Of a DNA stretch of 64,000 nucleotides, positions 38,228 through 49,695 are shown piece by piece. Source of the stretch: Gimesia fumaroli (GTDB lineage: Bacteria; Planctomycetota; Planctomycetia; Planctomycetales; Planctomycetaceae); NCBI RefSeq assembly GCF_007754425.1, contig NZ_CP037452.1, positions 6,675,164-6,739,163 of the forward strand, written 5' to 3'. Position 1 is the stretch's first letter. Each line of letters begins with the position of its first letter. The notes under the pieces are model-generated. The model ran no database searches and had not been told where the DNA came from. It worked only from the letters and a program-made list of their open reading frames with translations. The position numbers and the translations under genes are program-made.

Positions 38228-38731
38228 ATGCGTTTTCTAATGAAAAGTTCAATGGCGGTCTGTGCTCTATTCCTCTCTCTGGGAGCAGTTGTCGCAGCCG
38301 AGGGCGATGATGCAGCCAAAAAGCAGGAAATGCTGGAAAAGAAATTTGAAAAGCAGATGAGCGGCGCAACACTGGTGGGTCACTTCACCGTTGACGGGAA
38401 GTCCAATGGCAAACCGCCTCGCGAAGAGCGCTATGAAATCGCTTCCGTCAAAAAACTGGAAGGCGATCAATGGCTGATTACCGCCCGCATTAAGTATGGC
38501 CAAAACGACGTGAATGTGCCCATGCCTTTGAACGTCTTCTGGGCTGGCGACACCCCCGTGATTTCTTTGACCAACTTGACCATTCCCGGCCTGGGAAGTG
38601 CGTTCACCTCACGCGTGATGTTCTTCGAAGGTCGCTATGCGGGAACCTGGCAGCATGGTAAAGTAGGCGGGAACCTCTGGGGCAGAATTGAATACGCCGA
38701 TCAGAAACCGGAAACAGCAGAAGAAAAATAA
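38228..38731 (+). CDS. Small secreted protein of unknown function
   Basis: Not recognised. It has 167 residues with a signal peptide (about 1-24, ending VVAAE) and a charged linker (DDAAKKQEMLEKKFEKQ). A single compact beta-rich domain follows, including IPGLGSAFTSRVMFFEGRYAGTW. AAGAGG lies upstream of the ATG. The gene ends 38 nt before a secreted hydrolase, suggesting one transcript and possibly a shared extracellular or periplasmic process. Confidence 0.75.
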   Translation: MRFLMKSSMAVCALFLSLGAVVAAEGDDAAKKQEMLEKKFEKQMSGATLVGHFTVDGKSNGKPPREERYEIASVKKLEGDQWLITARIKYGQNDVNVPMPLNVFWAGDTPVISLTNLTIPGLGSAFTSRVMFFEGRYAGTWQHGKVGGNLWGRIEYADQKPETAEEK

Positions 38732-38769
38732 TCACCGCGATGCATTAACAATCTGAGGAGTCTGAGTTC

Positions 38770-39813
38770 ATGTGGAAGAAATGGTTTTTGAGCATCTTGG
38801 TGCTGGGCCTGTGTTGTGCCAACGGGGAAAATCTGATGGCTGCAGAAAAAGTGAAAGAAACAAAACCACCGCAGGTAAAACAGACTCCGCTGATGCCGAT
38901 CGAAGTCAAAAGCACGCTCGATGGTAGTCTGCAGCCTTCCCTGATCTGGGCTCCGCAAACGGCAAAAACGACTCCCACGCCATTGTTTATCTTTCTGCAT
39001 TCCTGGAGTGGAAACTATAAACAAAACAACGCCAAGTGGCTAAAGGAAGCACAAAAACGGGGCTGGATTTATCTGCACCCGAATTTTCGCGGAGTGAATC
39101 AACAGCCCGAAGCCTGTGGTTCAAAATTGGCTCGTCAGGATATTCTGGATGTGATTGACTATGTCATCAAACATTATGACGTCGATCAAAGCCGCATCTA
39201 TCTCGCAGGATCATCGGGCGGCGGACACATGACGATGCTGATGGCCGGGCATCATCCGGATCGTTTTTCCGCAGCATCCGCCTGGGTCGGCATCAGTGAT
39301 CTGGCAGCCTGGTACCATTTCCACGTGAAAGACGGCAAACCCCAGAACTATGCCCGCATGATTCTTAAATCGCTCCAGGAAAAGCCAGGAGTCTCAGCGA
39401 AAGTCGATGCAGAATACCGCGATCGGTCTCCCCTGTTTTGGATTGCAAATGCGACTGACCTGCCGCTCGACCTCAACGCGGGTGTGACCGACGGACAAAC
39501 CGGATCCGTTCCGTTTGCACACACGTTACGAGCCTTCAACGCACTGGCAGAAAAGAACCAGACGACTCCGGTTACAAAAGCAGAAATGCAACAATTATGG
39601 GATCACGGCAAACTGAAAACACCACAGTCAACAGATGAGGTCACCGATGAAACCTACGGCCGCGACATTCATTTAAGACGCAATTCCGGGAAGGCACGGG
39701 TGACCATCTTTGAAGGGGGGCATGAAGGCTTGCCTGAACCCGCCTGTGAATGGCTGTCGAAACAGACGCGCGATACGTCCGGTTTCGGAAAATCAGCAAC
39801 AGGACAACCATAG
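38770..39813 (+). CDS. Secreted alpha/beta-hydrolase (esterase / prolyl-oligopeptidase-like)
   Basis: Exported serine hydrolase of 347 residues. Signal peptide about 1-25. The nucleophile elbow GSSGGG (147-152, Ser149) lies in a helix-strand context typical of polyhydroxybutyrate-depolymerase or feruloyl-esterase-like enzymes. A later HEG (EGGHEGLP) supplies the likely catalytic His. The N-terminal FLHSWSGNY is the usual oxyanion-hole region. GAGGAG precedes the ATG. Probably co-transcribed with the small secreted protein upstream. Actual ester substrate unknown. Confidence 0.85.
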   Translation: MWKKWFLSILVLGLCCANGENLMAAEKVKETKPPQVKQTPLMPIEVKSTLDGSLQPSLIWAPQTAKTTPTPLFIFLHSWSGNYKQNNAKWLKEAQKRGWIYLHPNFRGVNQQPEACGSKLARQDILDVIDYVIKHYDVDQSRIYLAGSSGGGHMTMLMAGHHPDRFSAASAWVGISDLAAWYHFHVKDGKPQNYARMILKSLQEKPGVSAKVDAEYRDRSPLFWIANATDLPLDLNAGVTDGQTGSVPFAHTLRAFNALAEKNQTTPVTKAEMQQLWDHGKLKTPQSTDEVTDETYGRDIHLRRNSGKARVTIFEGGHEGLPEPACEWLSKQTRDTSGFGKSATGQP

Positions 39814-40036
39814 TCTGATGTCCATCTGGTAAAGCCGCTTCGAACAGGCAGTTTTCGGTAAGATTAAGGAATGCTCAAATTATACGGGTTCTTTCATAGA
39901 AGTTCCTGAATTACGCCTCAGAAGTCTGATTCAGTGGATTGACTGTTCAAACCATGCACTTCAATCGCGTACAATAGCGGTGAACCCAAGCCTCACACAA
40001 TCGCATGCACGAATTTCAGCTTGAGAGCCAGTAACT

Positions 40037-43018
40037 TTGGACCGTCAACAGCAAAGAATCGCAGAAGATCTTTCGAGTCTGATTGCAGGTGATGTGCGAT
40101 GCGATCCAGTGGCGCTGTCAATTTATGCCAGCGATGCCAGTCTGTATCAGGTTCCGCCTTTATGCATCGCATATCCCCGCGAACGGAACGATTTAATCGT
40201 GATCGCCCGATACGCGACGGAAATGAATGTGCCCCTTATTCCCCGCGGCGCGGGCACCGGCCTGGTAGGCGATGCCATCGGCAGTGGAATTGTTGTTGAT
40301 TGTTCGCGGTATCTGACCAACTTCGAGTTGCTGGAAGACAATCAGGTGCGGGTTCAACCCGGAGTGGTACATGCCCGGCTCAATCGTTACCTGAAATCTC
40401 GCGGCCTCTACTTTCCTCCGGATCCATCAAATACGGAAGTCACCACGCTCGGCAGCATGCTCGCCATTGATGCGGCTGGCTCACGCGCCATTCGTGTCGG
40501 CTCGACGCGCGATCATGTGAACCAGATCGAAATCGTGATGTCAGATGGAACCTGTTTTGAAGCAGGAAACGAAAGTCTTTCGATACTCAGTCAACCGTTG
40601 CCCTCAGGTCCGGTCTCTTCGCTCTTAGGCGAATCATCTTCTGATACACACAACGATCAGGTCAAGCGGACTGTACTCAGCAAGCTTTCCAAACTGCTCT
40701 CCGATCACGAGCAATTGATTCAGGAAAAACAGCAGTCTCGTATCCCCAATTGCAGTGGGTACTTTTTGAAAGGCATCAAGTCGCGACACCATTTGAATCT
40801 GGCACGCTTGCTCGTCGGCTCTGAAGGCACGCTCGCACTGTTTTCCTCAGCCGTCCTGCACGTCTCTCCATTACCCGCCCATCGTGGAGTCGTGCTACTG
40901 CTGTTTGGAGACCTGGCCTCGGCGATAAAAGCCGTCCAGACAATTATTCACGAACAGCCTTCCGCCTGTGATTTGCTCGATCGTCGCCTGTTGTCTCTCG
41001 CAAGGGAAGCGGATCCTCGCTTTGCCTCTCTGATCTCACCCGCAGCGGAAGCAGCGATCCTGGTTGAGCAGGTTGGCTTCAGCGATTCCCAGGTACAGAA
41101 ACGATTACACAATGTCACCCTGGCCGTAAAAAACATCAATTCCCGCGTGGTGATAGCAATGGAATCGCATCAGGCGGAAGAAGTCGAATTCCTCTGGTCG
41201 CTGCCACAAAAAGTGGTCCCTTCCCTGAGCCGCTTGCCCGGTGAATCTCGGCCACAACCATTTGTGGAAGATATCGCCATCCCTCCGGAATGCTTGTATG
41301 AATTTTCTCAGAAGGCCCAGAAAGTATTTCAACGGCATCAGGTCACCGCGACCCTCTATGCGCACGCAGCATCAGGCCAAATGCACTTGCGACCTTTTCT
41401 GCCTGCGTTGACGGATCAGAATGCCCCCATTCTGGAGAGCATCGCCCGCGATTTATATCAGACGGTGTTTTCCGTTAACGGCACCATCAGCGGAGAACAT
41501 GGAGACGGTCTGGCCCGAACCGCATTCATTCGTTCGCAATACGGCGATCTGTATCGCGTGTTCCGCCAGGTCAAAGATATCTTCGACCCGCATAATCTGT
41601 TGAATCCCGGAAAGATTATCAACGACGACCCCCACGTTACGATTCGGCACCTCAGACCGGTACCCGAACAATTTCCTGAACTGATCGACCTGCAATTAAA
41701 CTGGACACCCCAAGAGCTGCAAACTGAAGCCGCCCGCTGTAATGGCTGTGGCTCCTGTCGCCGGCAAGACCCCGGTTCGCGGATGTGCCCCGTATTCCGG
41801 ATTGAACCGAACGAAGAAGCAAGCCCCCGCGCGAAAGCAAACCTGTTTCGCGGCCTGCTCTCCGGTGCGATTCATCCCAATGAGTTGTCCTCCGAAGAAA
41901 CCAAAAAACTGGCCGACACCTGCTTCAACTGCAAACAATGCCAACTGGACTGTCCTTCGACTGTCAACATTCCTCAGATGGCGATTGAAGCCAAAGCCGC
42001 GTATGTTTCTGCCAACGGGCTGGATCATACCGACTGGATTTTATCCCGCGCGCATTCGTTTGGAGCATTGGGAAGCACGCTCTCTATGGCAGCAAACTGG
42101 GCCATCAATAATTCCACCGCGCGCTGGGTCATGGAAAAAATGATGGGCATCCATCGCAATCGAAAACTGCCCCTGTTTTCGCGGCGCTCCTTTTTACGAT
42201 CCGTCCCCAGAAGACTCATGAAACGACCTCGCCCCGGCAGTGATCCGAATCTCGTCATCGTTTTTGTTGACTATTACGCCAATTATCACGACCCGGAATT
42301 AGCACATGCACTTCTAGCCATTCTAGAACACAATCAGATCCCCGTGTATGTCCCCCCGAATCAACTGGCGTCCGGCATGGCGATGGTTTCAGCCGGCGAT
42401 TTGATCGCGGCGCGGAGTGTCGCGGAAGAGAACCTGAAGATTCTCAGCGAATTTGCCAGAGAAGGGCACCAGATCATCTGCCTTGAACCGGCTGCCGCCA
42501 TCTGTCTGAAGCAGGAATATCCCATGCTGGTTAAGGGGGAAAACAGCGAAGTCGTTTCAGCGCAAGTCAGAGAAGCAGGAGAATTCCTGTGGCAGAGACA
42601 TGAATCAAAGAAATTGCGCACCGATTTTATGCCCCTGGACCTGGAGTTGGACTACCATACACCTTGCCATATCAAGGCTTTATCGTCCCGTTCCGCCCTA
42701 AAGGAGCTTCTCGCTTTGATTCCTGAGCTGCGGGTGAATACAATTGAAAAAGGTTGCTCAGGCATGGCCGGAACATACGGACTCGCCAGGGAAACCTTTG
42801 AAACCTCGAAACAGATCGGTCGGGAGCTGATCGATCATATGAAATCCACACGCGTGCGTGCGGGGACGACGGAGTGCAGCAGTTGCAAAATGCAAATGGA
42901 GCAGGAAACCCGGATTCCGACCGTTCACCCAATCAAACTCCTGGCACTTTCCTATGGAATCATGCCGGAGCTGGAACGGTCACTGCAGCCCCAAAAGAAA
43001 AAACTGGTAGTCTCATGA
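40037..43018 (+). CDS. FAD-linked dehydrogenase / iron-sulfur fusion (GlcD-GlcF / YdiJ type)
   Basis: Predicted 2-hydroxyacid dehydrogenase, 993 residues, passing electrons from flavin to [4Fe-4S] clusters. FAD-binding PCMH domain about 35-220 (PRGAGTGLVGDAIGSG), FAD-oxidase C-terminal domain about 270-545, and two ferredoxin-type motifs near 568 (CNGCGSC...CP) and 628 (CFNCKQCQLDCP). A Cys-rich CCG-like region is near 874 (HTPCHIK...CSGMAG...CSSCKM). The same single-chain layout occurs in E. coli YdiJ, a D-2-hydroxyglutarate dehydrogenase. The start is TTG at 40037 with GAGAG upstream. The stop overlaps the moaD start as ATGA. Confidence 0.88.
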   Translation: MDRQQQRIAEDLSSLIAGDVRCDPVALSIYASDASLYQVPPLCIAYPRERNDLIVIARYATEMNVPLIPRGAGTGLVGDAIGSGIVVDCSRYLTNFELLEDNQVRVQPGVVHARLNRYLKSRGLYFPPDPSNTEVTTLGSMLAIDAAGSRAIRVGSTRDHVNQIEIVMSDGTCFEAGNESLSILSQPLPSGPVSSLLGESSSDTHNDQVKRTVLSKLSKLLSDHEQLIQEKQQSRIPNCSGYFLKGIKSRHHLNLARLLVGSEGTLALFSSAVLHVSPLPAHRGVVLLLFGDLASAIKAVQTIIHEQPSACDLLDRRLLSLAREADPRFASLISPAAEAAILVEQVGFSDSQVQKRLHNVTLAVKNINSRVVIAMESHQAEEVEFLWSLPQKVVPSLSRLPGESRPQPFVEDIAIPPECLYEFSQKAQKVFQRHQVTATLYAHAASGQMHLRPFLPALTDQNAPILESIARDLYQTVFSVNGTISGEHGDGLARTAFIRSQYGDLYRVFRQVKDIFDPHNLLNPGKIINDDPHVTIRHLRPVPEQFPELIDLQLNWTPQELQTEAARCNGCGSCRRQDPGSRMCPVFRIEPNEEASPRAKANLFRGLLSGAIHPNELSSEETKKLADTCFNCKQCQLDCPSTVNIPQMAIEAKAAYVSANGLDHTDWILSRAHSFGALGSTLSMAANWAINNSTARWVMEKMMGIHRNRKLPLFSRRSFLRSVPRRLMKRPRPGSDPNLVIVFVDYYANYHDPELAHALLAILEHNQIPVYVPPNQLASGMAMVSAGDLIAARSVAEENLKILSEFAREGHQIICLEPAAAICLKQEYPMLVKGENSEVVSAQVREAGEFLWQRHESKKLRTDFMPLDLELDYHTPCHIKALSSRSALKELLALIPELRVNTIEKGCSGMAGTYGLARETFETSKQIGRELIDHMKSTRVRAGTTECSSCKMQMEQETRIPTVHPIKLLALSYGIMPELERSLQPQKKKLVVS

Positions 43019-43269
43019 CCGTTCAACAGATTCAGATCAAATTATTCGCCCGCGCCAAAGAACTGGCTGAGAGCGAACTGATCTCGGTTTCCGTTGAACA
43101 GGAAACCACGGTCGCAGAGTTACGACTCGCGATCGCAAAACAATTTCCACAGTTACAACCTTTAACCAGTCAGTTATTGATCGCCGTTGATAATGCCTAT
43201 GCAGGAGAAGACCAGATTCTGCAGACGCAACAGGAGATCGCCTGTTTCCCCCCGGTCAGCGGCGGTTAA
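43015..43269 (+). CDS. moaD: Molybdopterin synthase sulfur-carrier subunit
   Basis: Ubiquitin-like sulfur carrier of 84 residues, ending in the Gly-Gly that is thiocarboxylated. The body (LFARAKELAESELISVSV ... TTVAELRLAIAKQFPQL) matches MoaD. The ATG overlaps the preceding dehydrogenase stop (ATGA), implying translational coupling with a gene not known to belong to molybdenum-cofactor synthesis. moaE follows. Confidence 0.92.
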   Translation: MTVQQIQIKLFARAKELAESELISVSVEQETTVAELRLAIAKQFPQLQPLTSQLLIAVDNAYAGEDQILQTQQEIACFPPVSGG

Positions 43270-43305
43270 ACATACTTTTCAGATAATCCAGCAAGCCCGT
43301 TTTGA

Positions 43306-43743
43306 ATGATGAACTCAGACCATATTGCAATTACCGATCAGCCCATCGAATACACAGCGCTCACTGAGCGGGTGCGTTCGAATCAATGTGGTGCCGTGGT
43401 CCTGTTTATGGGAACGGTCCGCGAAATGACCGCCGGTCGCCAGACGGTTGCGTTAGACTACGAAGCCTATCCTGAAATGGCACAACAGACGATGCAGCAA
43501 TTGACGCTGGAAGCGCGCGATCAATGGGCCATTCAGACTGTGGCGATTGAGCACCGCGTCGGGCGTCTGGAACTAGGAGAAATCAGCGTGGCCATCGCCG
43601 TCAGTTCGCCGCACCGAAATGAAGCATTTGAAGCAGGACGGTTTCTGATTGATCGTTTAAAAGAAATTGTCCCCATCTGGAAAAAAGAAAACTGGTCCGA
43701 TGGAACAACAGAGTGGGAACATCCGGAAATCGAAGCAGAATAA
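43306..43743 (+). CDS. moaE: Molybdopterin synthase catalytic subunit
   Basis: Catalytic subunit converting cyclic pyranopterin monophosphate to molybdopterin with MoaD thiocarboxylate; 145 residues. Family landmarks include GAVVLFMGTVRE, LDYEAYPEMA, HRVGRLELGE and the Lys-rich VPIWKKENWSDG that accepts the MoaD tail. It sits between moaD and moaA. Confidence 0.94.
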   Translation: MMNSDHIAITDQPIEYTALTERVRSNQCGAVVLFMGTVREMTAGRQTVALDYEAYPEMAQQTMQQLTLEARDQWAIQTVAIEHRVGRLELGEISVAIAVSSPHRNEAFEAGRFLIDRLKEIVPIWKKENWSDGTTEWEHPEIEAE

Positions 43744-43769
43744 ACACAGGTTTGTTCCCGCGCCCTGTC

Positions 43770-43775
43770 TATAAT
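43770..43775 (+). promoter_or_regulatory. Possible -10 element upstream of moaA
   Basis: TATAAT at 43770-43775, about 63 nt before the moaA ATG. No convincing -35 is seen at the expected distance, so an internal promoter is only possible. Confidence 0.25.
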
Positions 43776-43837
43776 TGAAGCAAGTGAGAGTCGTTCAGGC
43801 GAAAAGACGTCAAGACAGCGTTTACTGAGAGGCATTA

Positions 43838-44839
43838 ATGGAAAACCAGAATCAACTAATCGATTCATTCGGACGCGTGCATAATAACCTGAGAATCAGC
43901 GTCACCGATCGGTGTAATATTCGCTGCTTCTATTGCATGCCTTCCGAAGACGTGCAGTTTGTGCATCGCAGCAAAATCATGTCGTTCGAAGAGATCGTCC
44001 GCTTTGTCCGTCTGGTCGTCCCTCTGGGCGTCAACAAAATCCGGTTGACCGGCGGCGAGCCACTCGTCAGGAAAGATGTTCCCGAACTGGTAAAAATGCT
44101 GGCCGCAATTCCCGGGATCAAGGATATCGGCATCACCACCAACGGCATTCTACTGCCGCAATACGCACAACAACTGTACGATGCCGGCCTGCGACGCATT
44201 AATATCAGCCTGGATGCATTGAACGCAGAGAAATTTAAAGAGATCACTCGCCGCGATGATTATGAAAAAGTGAGGGAAGGAATTAAATCAGCCCACGCCG
44301 CCGGCTTTGATCCGGTGAAAATCAACGCGGTTTCCATTCGAAACCTGACCGAAGAGGAAATCATTCCCTTCGGGCGACTGGCACGCGAAACGGGTGCCGA
44401 AATTCGATTCATCGAATTCATGCCCCTCGATGCAGATAATCAGTGGGAACGCGAAAAAGTATTGTTCGCCCACGAGATTCAGGAAATCATCTCGCAGGGG
44501 ATAATGCCTCTCGTACCAGAGGAACAGCATGACAAGAATGCGCCGGCGACCAATTTTGTCTTCGAAGATGGCATCGGTCGGATTGGCTTCATTTCCTCAA
44601 TCAGTGCCCCCTTCTGCATGAGTTGCAACCGGTTTCGCTTGACCGCCGACGGCAAACTACGCAACTGCTTATTCAGTCTGGATGAGACAAATATTCGCGA
44701 ACTCTTCCATACCAATGCCCCCGATGAACAGATTTTGGAAGCGGTGCGCAACAGCATCGCTGCCAAAAAAGAGGGCCACGAAATCAATACCGCGCGTTTC
44801 ATTCAGCCGGATCGCCCGATGTACTCAATTGGCGGCTGA
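43838..44839 (+). CDS. moaA: GTP 3',8-cyclase (radical SAM)
   Basis: First enzyme of molybdenum-cofactor synthesis; 333 residues. The N-terminal radical-SAM motif CNIRCFYC supplies C26, C30 and C33. The C-terminal second cluster motif is CMSCNRFRLTADGKLRNC. The C-terminus ends in Gly-Gly, required by MoaA for activity. GAGAGGC precedes the ATG. The partner MoaC gene is not in the window. Confidence 0.95.
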   Translation: MENQNQLIDSFGRVHNNLRISVTDRCNIRCFYCMPSEDVQFVHRSKIMSFEEIVRFVRLVVPLGVNKIRLTGGEPLVRKDVPELVKMLAAIPGIKDIGITTNGILLPQYAQQLYDAGLRRINISLDALNAEKFKEITRRDDYEKVREGIKSAHAAGFDPVKINAVSIRNLTEEEIIPFGRLARETGAEIRFIEFMPLDADNQWEREKVLFAHEIQEIISQGIMPLVPEEQHDKNAPATNFVFEDGIGRIGFISSISAPFCMSCNRFRLTADGKLRNCLFSLDETNIRELFHTNAPDEQILEAVRNSIAAKKEGHEINTARFIQPDRPMYSIGG

Positions 44840-44875
44840 GTCTGATACTCTCCGAGTCTGGTAACGTTGAACGAA

Positions 44876-46051
44876 ATGAATGAGCAGCCTTTGATTTATC
44901 TGGATAACGCAGCCACCAGTTTTCCGAAACCAGAGTCCGTCTATACTGCCATCGATCATTACAATCGGCACGTGGGCGCGCCCATCGGCCGTGGTGCCTA
45001 TCGCAAGTCCATCGAGTTGCAATCATCCATTGATCAGTGCCGCAATCTGGCAGCCACACTCCTGGGAGCAGGCCGACCGGAAGAAATTGCCTTTACCTTT
45101 AACGGAACGGATAGCCTGAATACAATCATTCATGGCGTGTTGAAACCCGGCGATCATGTGGTGACCTCAGACGTGGAACATAATTCCGTTCTCAGACCGC
45201 TGCAGACACTCAAGGAACGCTGGGGACTGGAAACAACGTATATCCCCGCTAACGAATCGGGAGTCGTAGATCCCGCCGCATTTCGTGATGCGATTCGAGA
45301 GAAGACGCGGTTGATCATTCTCAATCATGCGTCCAATGTCACAGGCAGTATTCAACCGGTGAACGAAGTCGGCGAGATCGCGCGAAACGCAGGCGTGTTA
45401 TTTCTCGTCGACGCAGCACAGACCGCCGGTCATCTACCAATCAATGTGTCGCAGATGCCCGTTGATTTTCTGGCCTGTCCCGGCCACAAAGGATTACTCG
45501 GTCCTTTAGGCACAGGATTGATTTATCTTCGCGCGGAACTGGCAGATCAGGTAGCCAGCTTCAGACAAGGGGGGACCGGAACCCGCAGTGAGGAAGAGAC
45601 ACAGCCCGAGACGCTGCCGGACAAGTTTGAATCAGGAAATCATAATGCCCCCGGCCTGGTCGGTTTGCGTGCATCACTGGAATATGTACGGGACCAGGGC
45701 ATCGCACAACTCCGCCAGCACGAGCAGCAGTTAACGGCACATCTGATCGAAGGCTTGCAAGGACTGTCCGGCTTTGAACTGCCCGGCCCTTCCCAACAGG
45801 AAGGGCGTGTTGGCGTGATCAGTCTGGTGAATCAAATGGTGGAACCCCAGGTACTTGCGTCAATACTGGACGAAAACTTTGGCATTCAAACCAGAGCGGG
45901 CTTACATTGTGCTCCACGCATTCATCGCGCAATTCAATCACGGGATGCCGGGGGAACATTACGGCTCAGCCCCGGACCTTTTACAACTATGGCACAAATT
46001 GAAACCACTATTTCCGCCATGCATGAATTGGCGGATTCGTTTCGTTTTTGA
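44876..46051 (+). CDS. Cysteine desulfurase-family aminotransferase class V
   Basis: PLP-dependent enzyme of 391 residues (ATG chosen; a TTG at 44867 is in frame). Schiff-base Lys205 lies in CPGHKGLLGPLGTG, and the conserved His/Ser-type PLP contacts are at TSDVEHNS. A Cys in RAGLHCAPRIH is positioned like the catalytic Cys of group II (SufS/CsdA-type) desulfurases. It starts 36 nt after moaA, so it may provide sulfur for MoaD thiocarboxylation. This is context-based; SufS-like partner genes are absent and an iron-sulfur role is equally possible. Confidence 0.88.
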   Translation: MNEQPLIYLDNAATSFPKPESVYTAIDHYNRHVGAPIGRGAYRKSIELQSSIDQCRNLAATLLGAGRPEEIAFTFNGTDSLNTIIHGVLKPGDHVVTSDVEHNSVLRPLQTLKERWGLETTYIPANESGVVDPAAFRDAIREKTRLIILNHASNVTGSIQPVNEVGEIARNAGVLFLVDAAQTAGHLPINVSQMPVDFLACPGHKGLLGPLGTGLIYLRAELADQVASFRQGGTGTRSEEETQPETLPDKFESGNHNAPGLVGLRASLEYVRDQGIAQLRQHEQQLTAHLIEGLQGLSGFELPGPSQQEGRVGVISLVNQMVEPQVLASILDENFGIQTRAGLHCAPRIHRAIQSRDAGGTLRLSPGPFTTMAQIETTISAMHELADSFRF

Positions 46052-46453
46052 AACAGACCCTGATTTCAAATGACAACAGGTCCTACCCGATAAAATCGTT
46101 GATGGGCAAGTCAGGAACAGAAAACTATCACAAGTATTTTTTGTATAGCGATTTACATCCTTGACACTCTGCCAGATCTACCTCAAAATTGAAAATAGGC
46201 AATTCTTGCGCAACATTTCTTAAGTCCTTATTCCCAACGGATCATTGAAATACCAGAGAACAGTCAACTGAGTTGAGACGGGGATAATGAATATTTTCAC
46301 AAGCAGGATGCGCTGACTGACAGGCGGAAACCAGCCTTCAGTTCATATATTTTTCATAAACCAGTTGGAACCGGAGTATTGAATCCCTGCCTTTGATATG
46401 GGAAAAAAGGATACTTGCTGGAGAAAACTGATTCTATTCCGTGGAGAAATTGA
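46052..46453. other. Promoter-bearing region upstream of the filament-assembly locus
   Basis: About 400 bp without a gene. It contains a sigma-70-like pair (46161-46189). The remaining leader of about 260 nt shows no recognised regulatory motif. Confidence 0.45.
46161..46189 (+). promoter_or_regulatory. Putative sigma-70 promoter
   Basis: TTGACA (46161-46166) and CAAAAT (46184-46189), separated by 17 nt. The -35 is a perfect match and the -10 is weak (4 of 6). It would give a leader of about 260 nt before the first ATPase gene. Confidence 0.35.
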
Positions 46454-48157
<1,704 letters not shown>

Positions 48158-48576
48158 GACAAGAACGAAAGACACAAACACGTACTCAATTTGAGTCGCA
48201 GAGAGCATAGATTACTTGAATCTCAATTTTCAGCGCCTAATGCAAGCAACGAATGAGTTTGATCTATTTCAGGGCTTTTGTTGAGTTTTGGAATGGTATA
48301 CCGGATAATTAGTTAGCTGTCGCGAATTTGCGGCCAGTTTCATTAATACATTTCTTAATATTCTTATCTAATATCGTTTAATTGATTCGCGTTTCACCTT
48401 GTCCCTGATTCACTCGAGTTATTCACGAAATTGATTCACAAGCAGATGATCGTTCTGAAAGAGAGACTACTCAAATCAAACAACGATCAACGCCTTCGTG
48501 ACTGGCTTCGGTACCAGTGATTTATTAGCGGTGATCGCTCACTTTTCAATCAAAGAGTTTTCAGAAAGTACTTTGG
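48158..48576. other. Intergenic region between the first ATPase gene and pilT
   Basis: About 420 bp, A/T-leaning, no gene. A palindrome ACTCAA-T-TTGAGT is at 48184-48196. pilT may have its own promoter here; no clear -35/-10 found. Confidence 0.4.
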
Positions 48577-49695
48577 ATGGCAACAGTTCAGATTGACAAA
48601 TTACTGGAGACGGTCGTTAAAGAAAAAGTGAGCGACTTACACATCACCACAGGGCAGCCGCCCGTTGTTCGAGTCGGTGGGCATATGGTCCGCCTCGAAA
48701 CAAAGAGCCTGGGCCCCGATGACACCGTGGCGTTAATGAAAAGTATTACGCCGGAACGAAACCAGCAGGAATTGCAGGAAGTAGGGGGAACCGACTTCGG
48801 ATTTGCCTTTGGCGATAAAGCACGCTTCCGTGTGTCCGTATTCAAACAACGCGGCCACATCGGCATGGTGTTACGGCGAATTCCAAACGAGTTTTTGACC
48901 TTTGAACAACTGGGACTGCCAACCGTCATTGCGGATTTGCTGGAACGCCCCCGAGGCTTGTTCCTGGTCACAGGCCCGACAGGTAGTGGAAAGACCACCA
49001 GTCTGGCCAGTATGATCAATCATATGAATGATACGATGGATCACCACATCATCACGATGGAAGATCCGATTGAATATTACCACGAGCATAAAAAATCGAC
49101 GATTAACCAGCGCGAAATTGGCGTCGACGTTCCTACATTCCCGGAAGCACTGAGACGTGCCCTGCGACAGGATCCCGATGTGATTCTGGTGGGGGAAATG
49201 CGAGACCTGGAAACAATTTCTGCCGCCATTACCGCAGCGGAAACCGGGCACATCGTTTTTGGAACACTGCATACAACAGGGGCTCAGGGAACGGTAGACC
49301 GAATTATCGACGTGTTCCCCACCAGCCAGCAGGACCAGATTCGAACTCAGCTGTCGTCATCCATTATCGGCATTCTCAGCCAGGCATTGATGCCCAAAAA
49401 ACCAAAAGGGCTGGTTGCCGCTTATGAAATGCTGGTCGTCACGCCGGCGATTGCGAACCTGATTCGTGAAGCCAAAACCTATCGTATTAACTCCAGTATT
49501 CAGACCGGGCGAAAGTATGGCATGCAATTGCTGGACGACGCCTTGTTTAACCTCTGGCGCGATGGTCTGTGTGAAGAAAAAGATGTTGTGATGCGTTCGA
49601 ACAATCCGGGCGAATTGAAAGCCAAGATCGCGATGGCAAAGAAAGGATTGCTCGAAGATGATGAGGACGAGGATGATGAAGATTACGAAGACTAG
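48577..49695 (+). CDS. pilT: PilT-type pilus retraction ATPase
   Basis: Hexameric ATPase that depolymerises type IV pili; 372 residues, within family range (344 plus an extension). It lacks the MshEN domain of the PilB proteins. PAS-like N-terminus, Walker A GPTGSGKTT at 133-141, the His-box TLHTTGAQGTVDRIIDVFP and the AIRNLIRE-like helix (VTPAIANLIREAKTYRI) distinguish PilT. The C-terminus is highly acidic (DDEDEDDEDYED). Its presence argues that the locus makes a retractable filament, or one with retraction control, since classical T2SS loci lack PilT. Confidence 0.94.
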   Translation: MATVQIDKLLETVVKEKVSDLHITTGQPPVVRVGGHMVRLETKSLGPDDTVALMKSITPERNQQELQEVGGTDFGFAFGDKARFRVSVFKQRGHIGMVLRRIPNEFLTFEQLGLPTVIADLLERPRGLFLVTGPTGSGKTTSLASMINHMNDTMDHHIITMEDPIEYYHEHKKSTINQREIGVDVPTFPEALRRALRQDPDVILVGEMRDLETISAAITAAETGHIVFGTLHTTGAQGTVDRIIDVFPTSQQDQIRTQLSSSIIGILSQALMPKKPKGLVAAYEMLVVTPAIANLIREAKTYRINSSIQTGRKYGMQLLDDALFNLWRDGLCEEKDVVMRSNNPGELKAKIAMAKKGLLEDDEDEDDEDYED

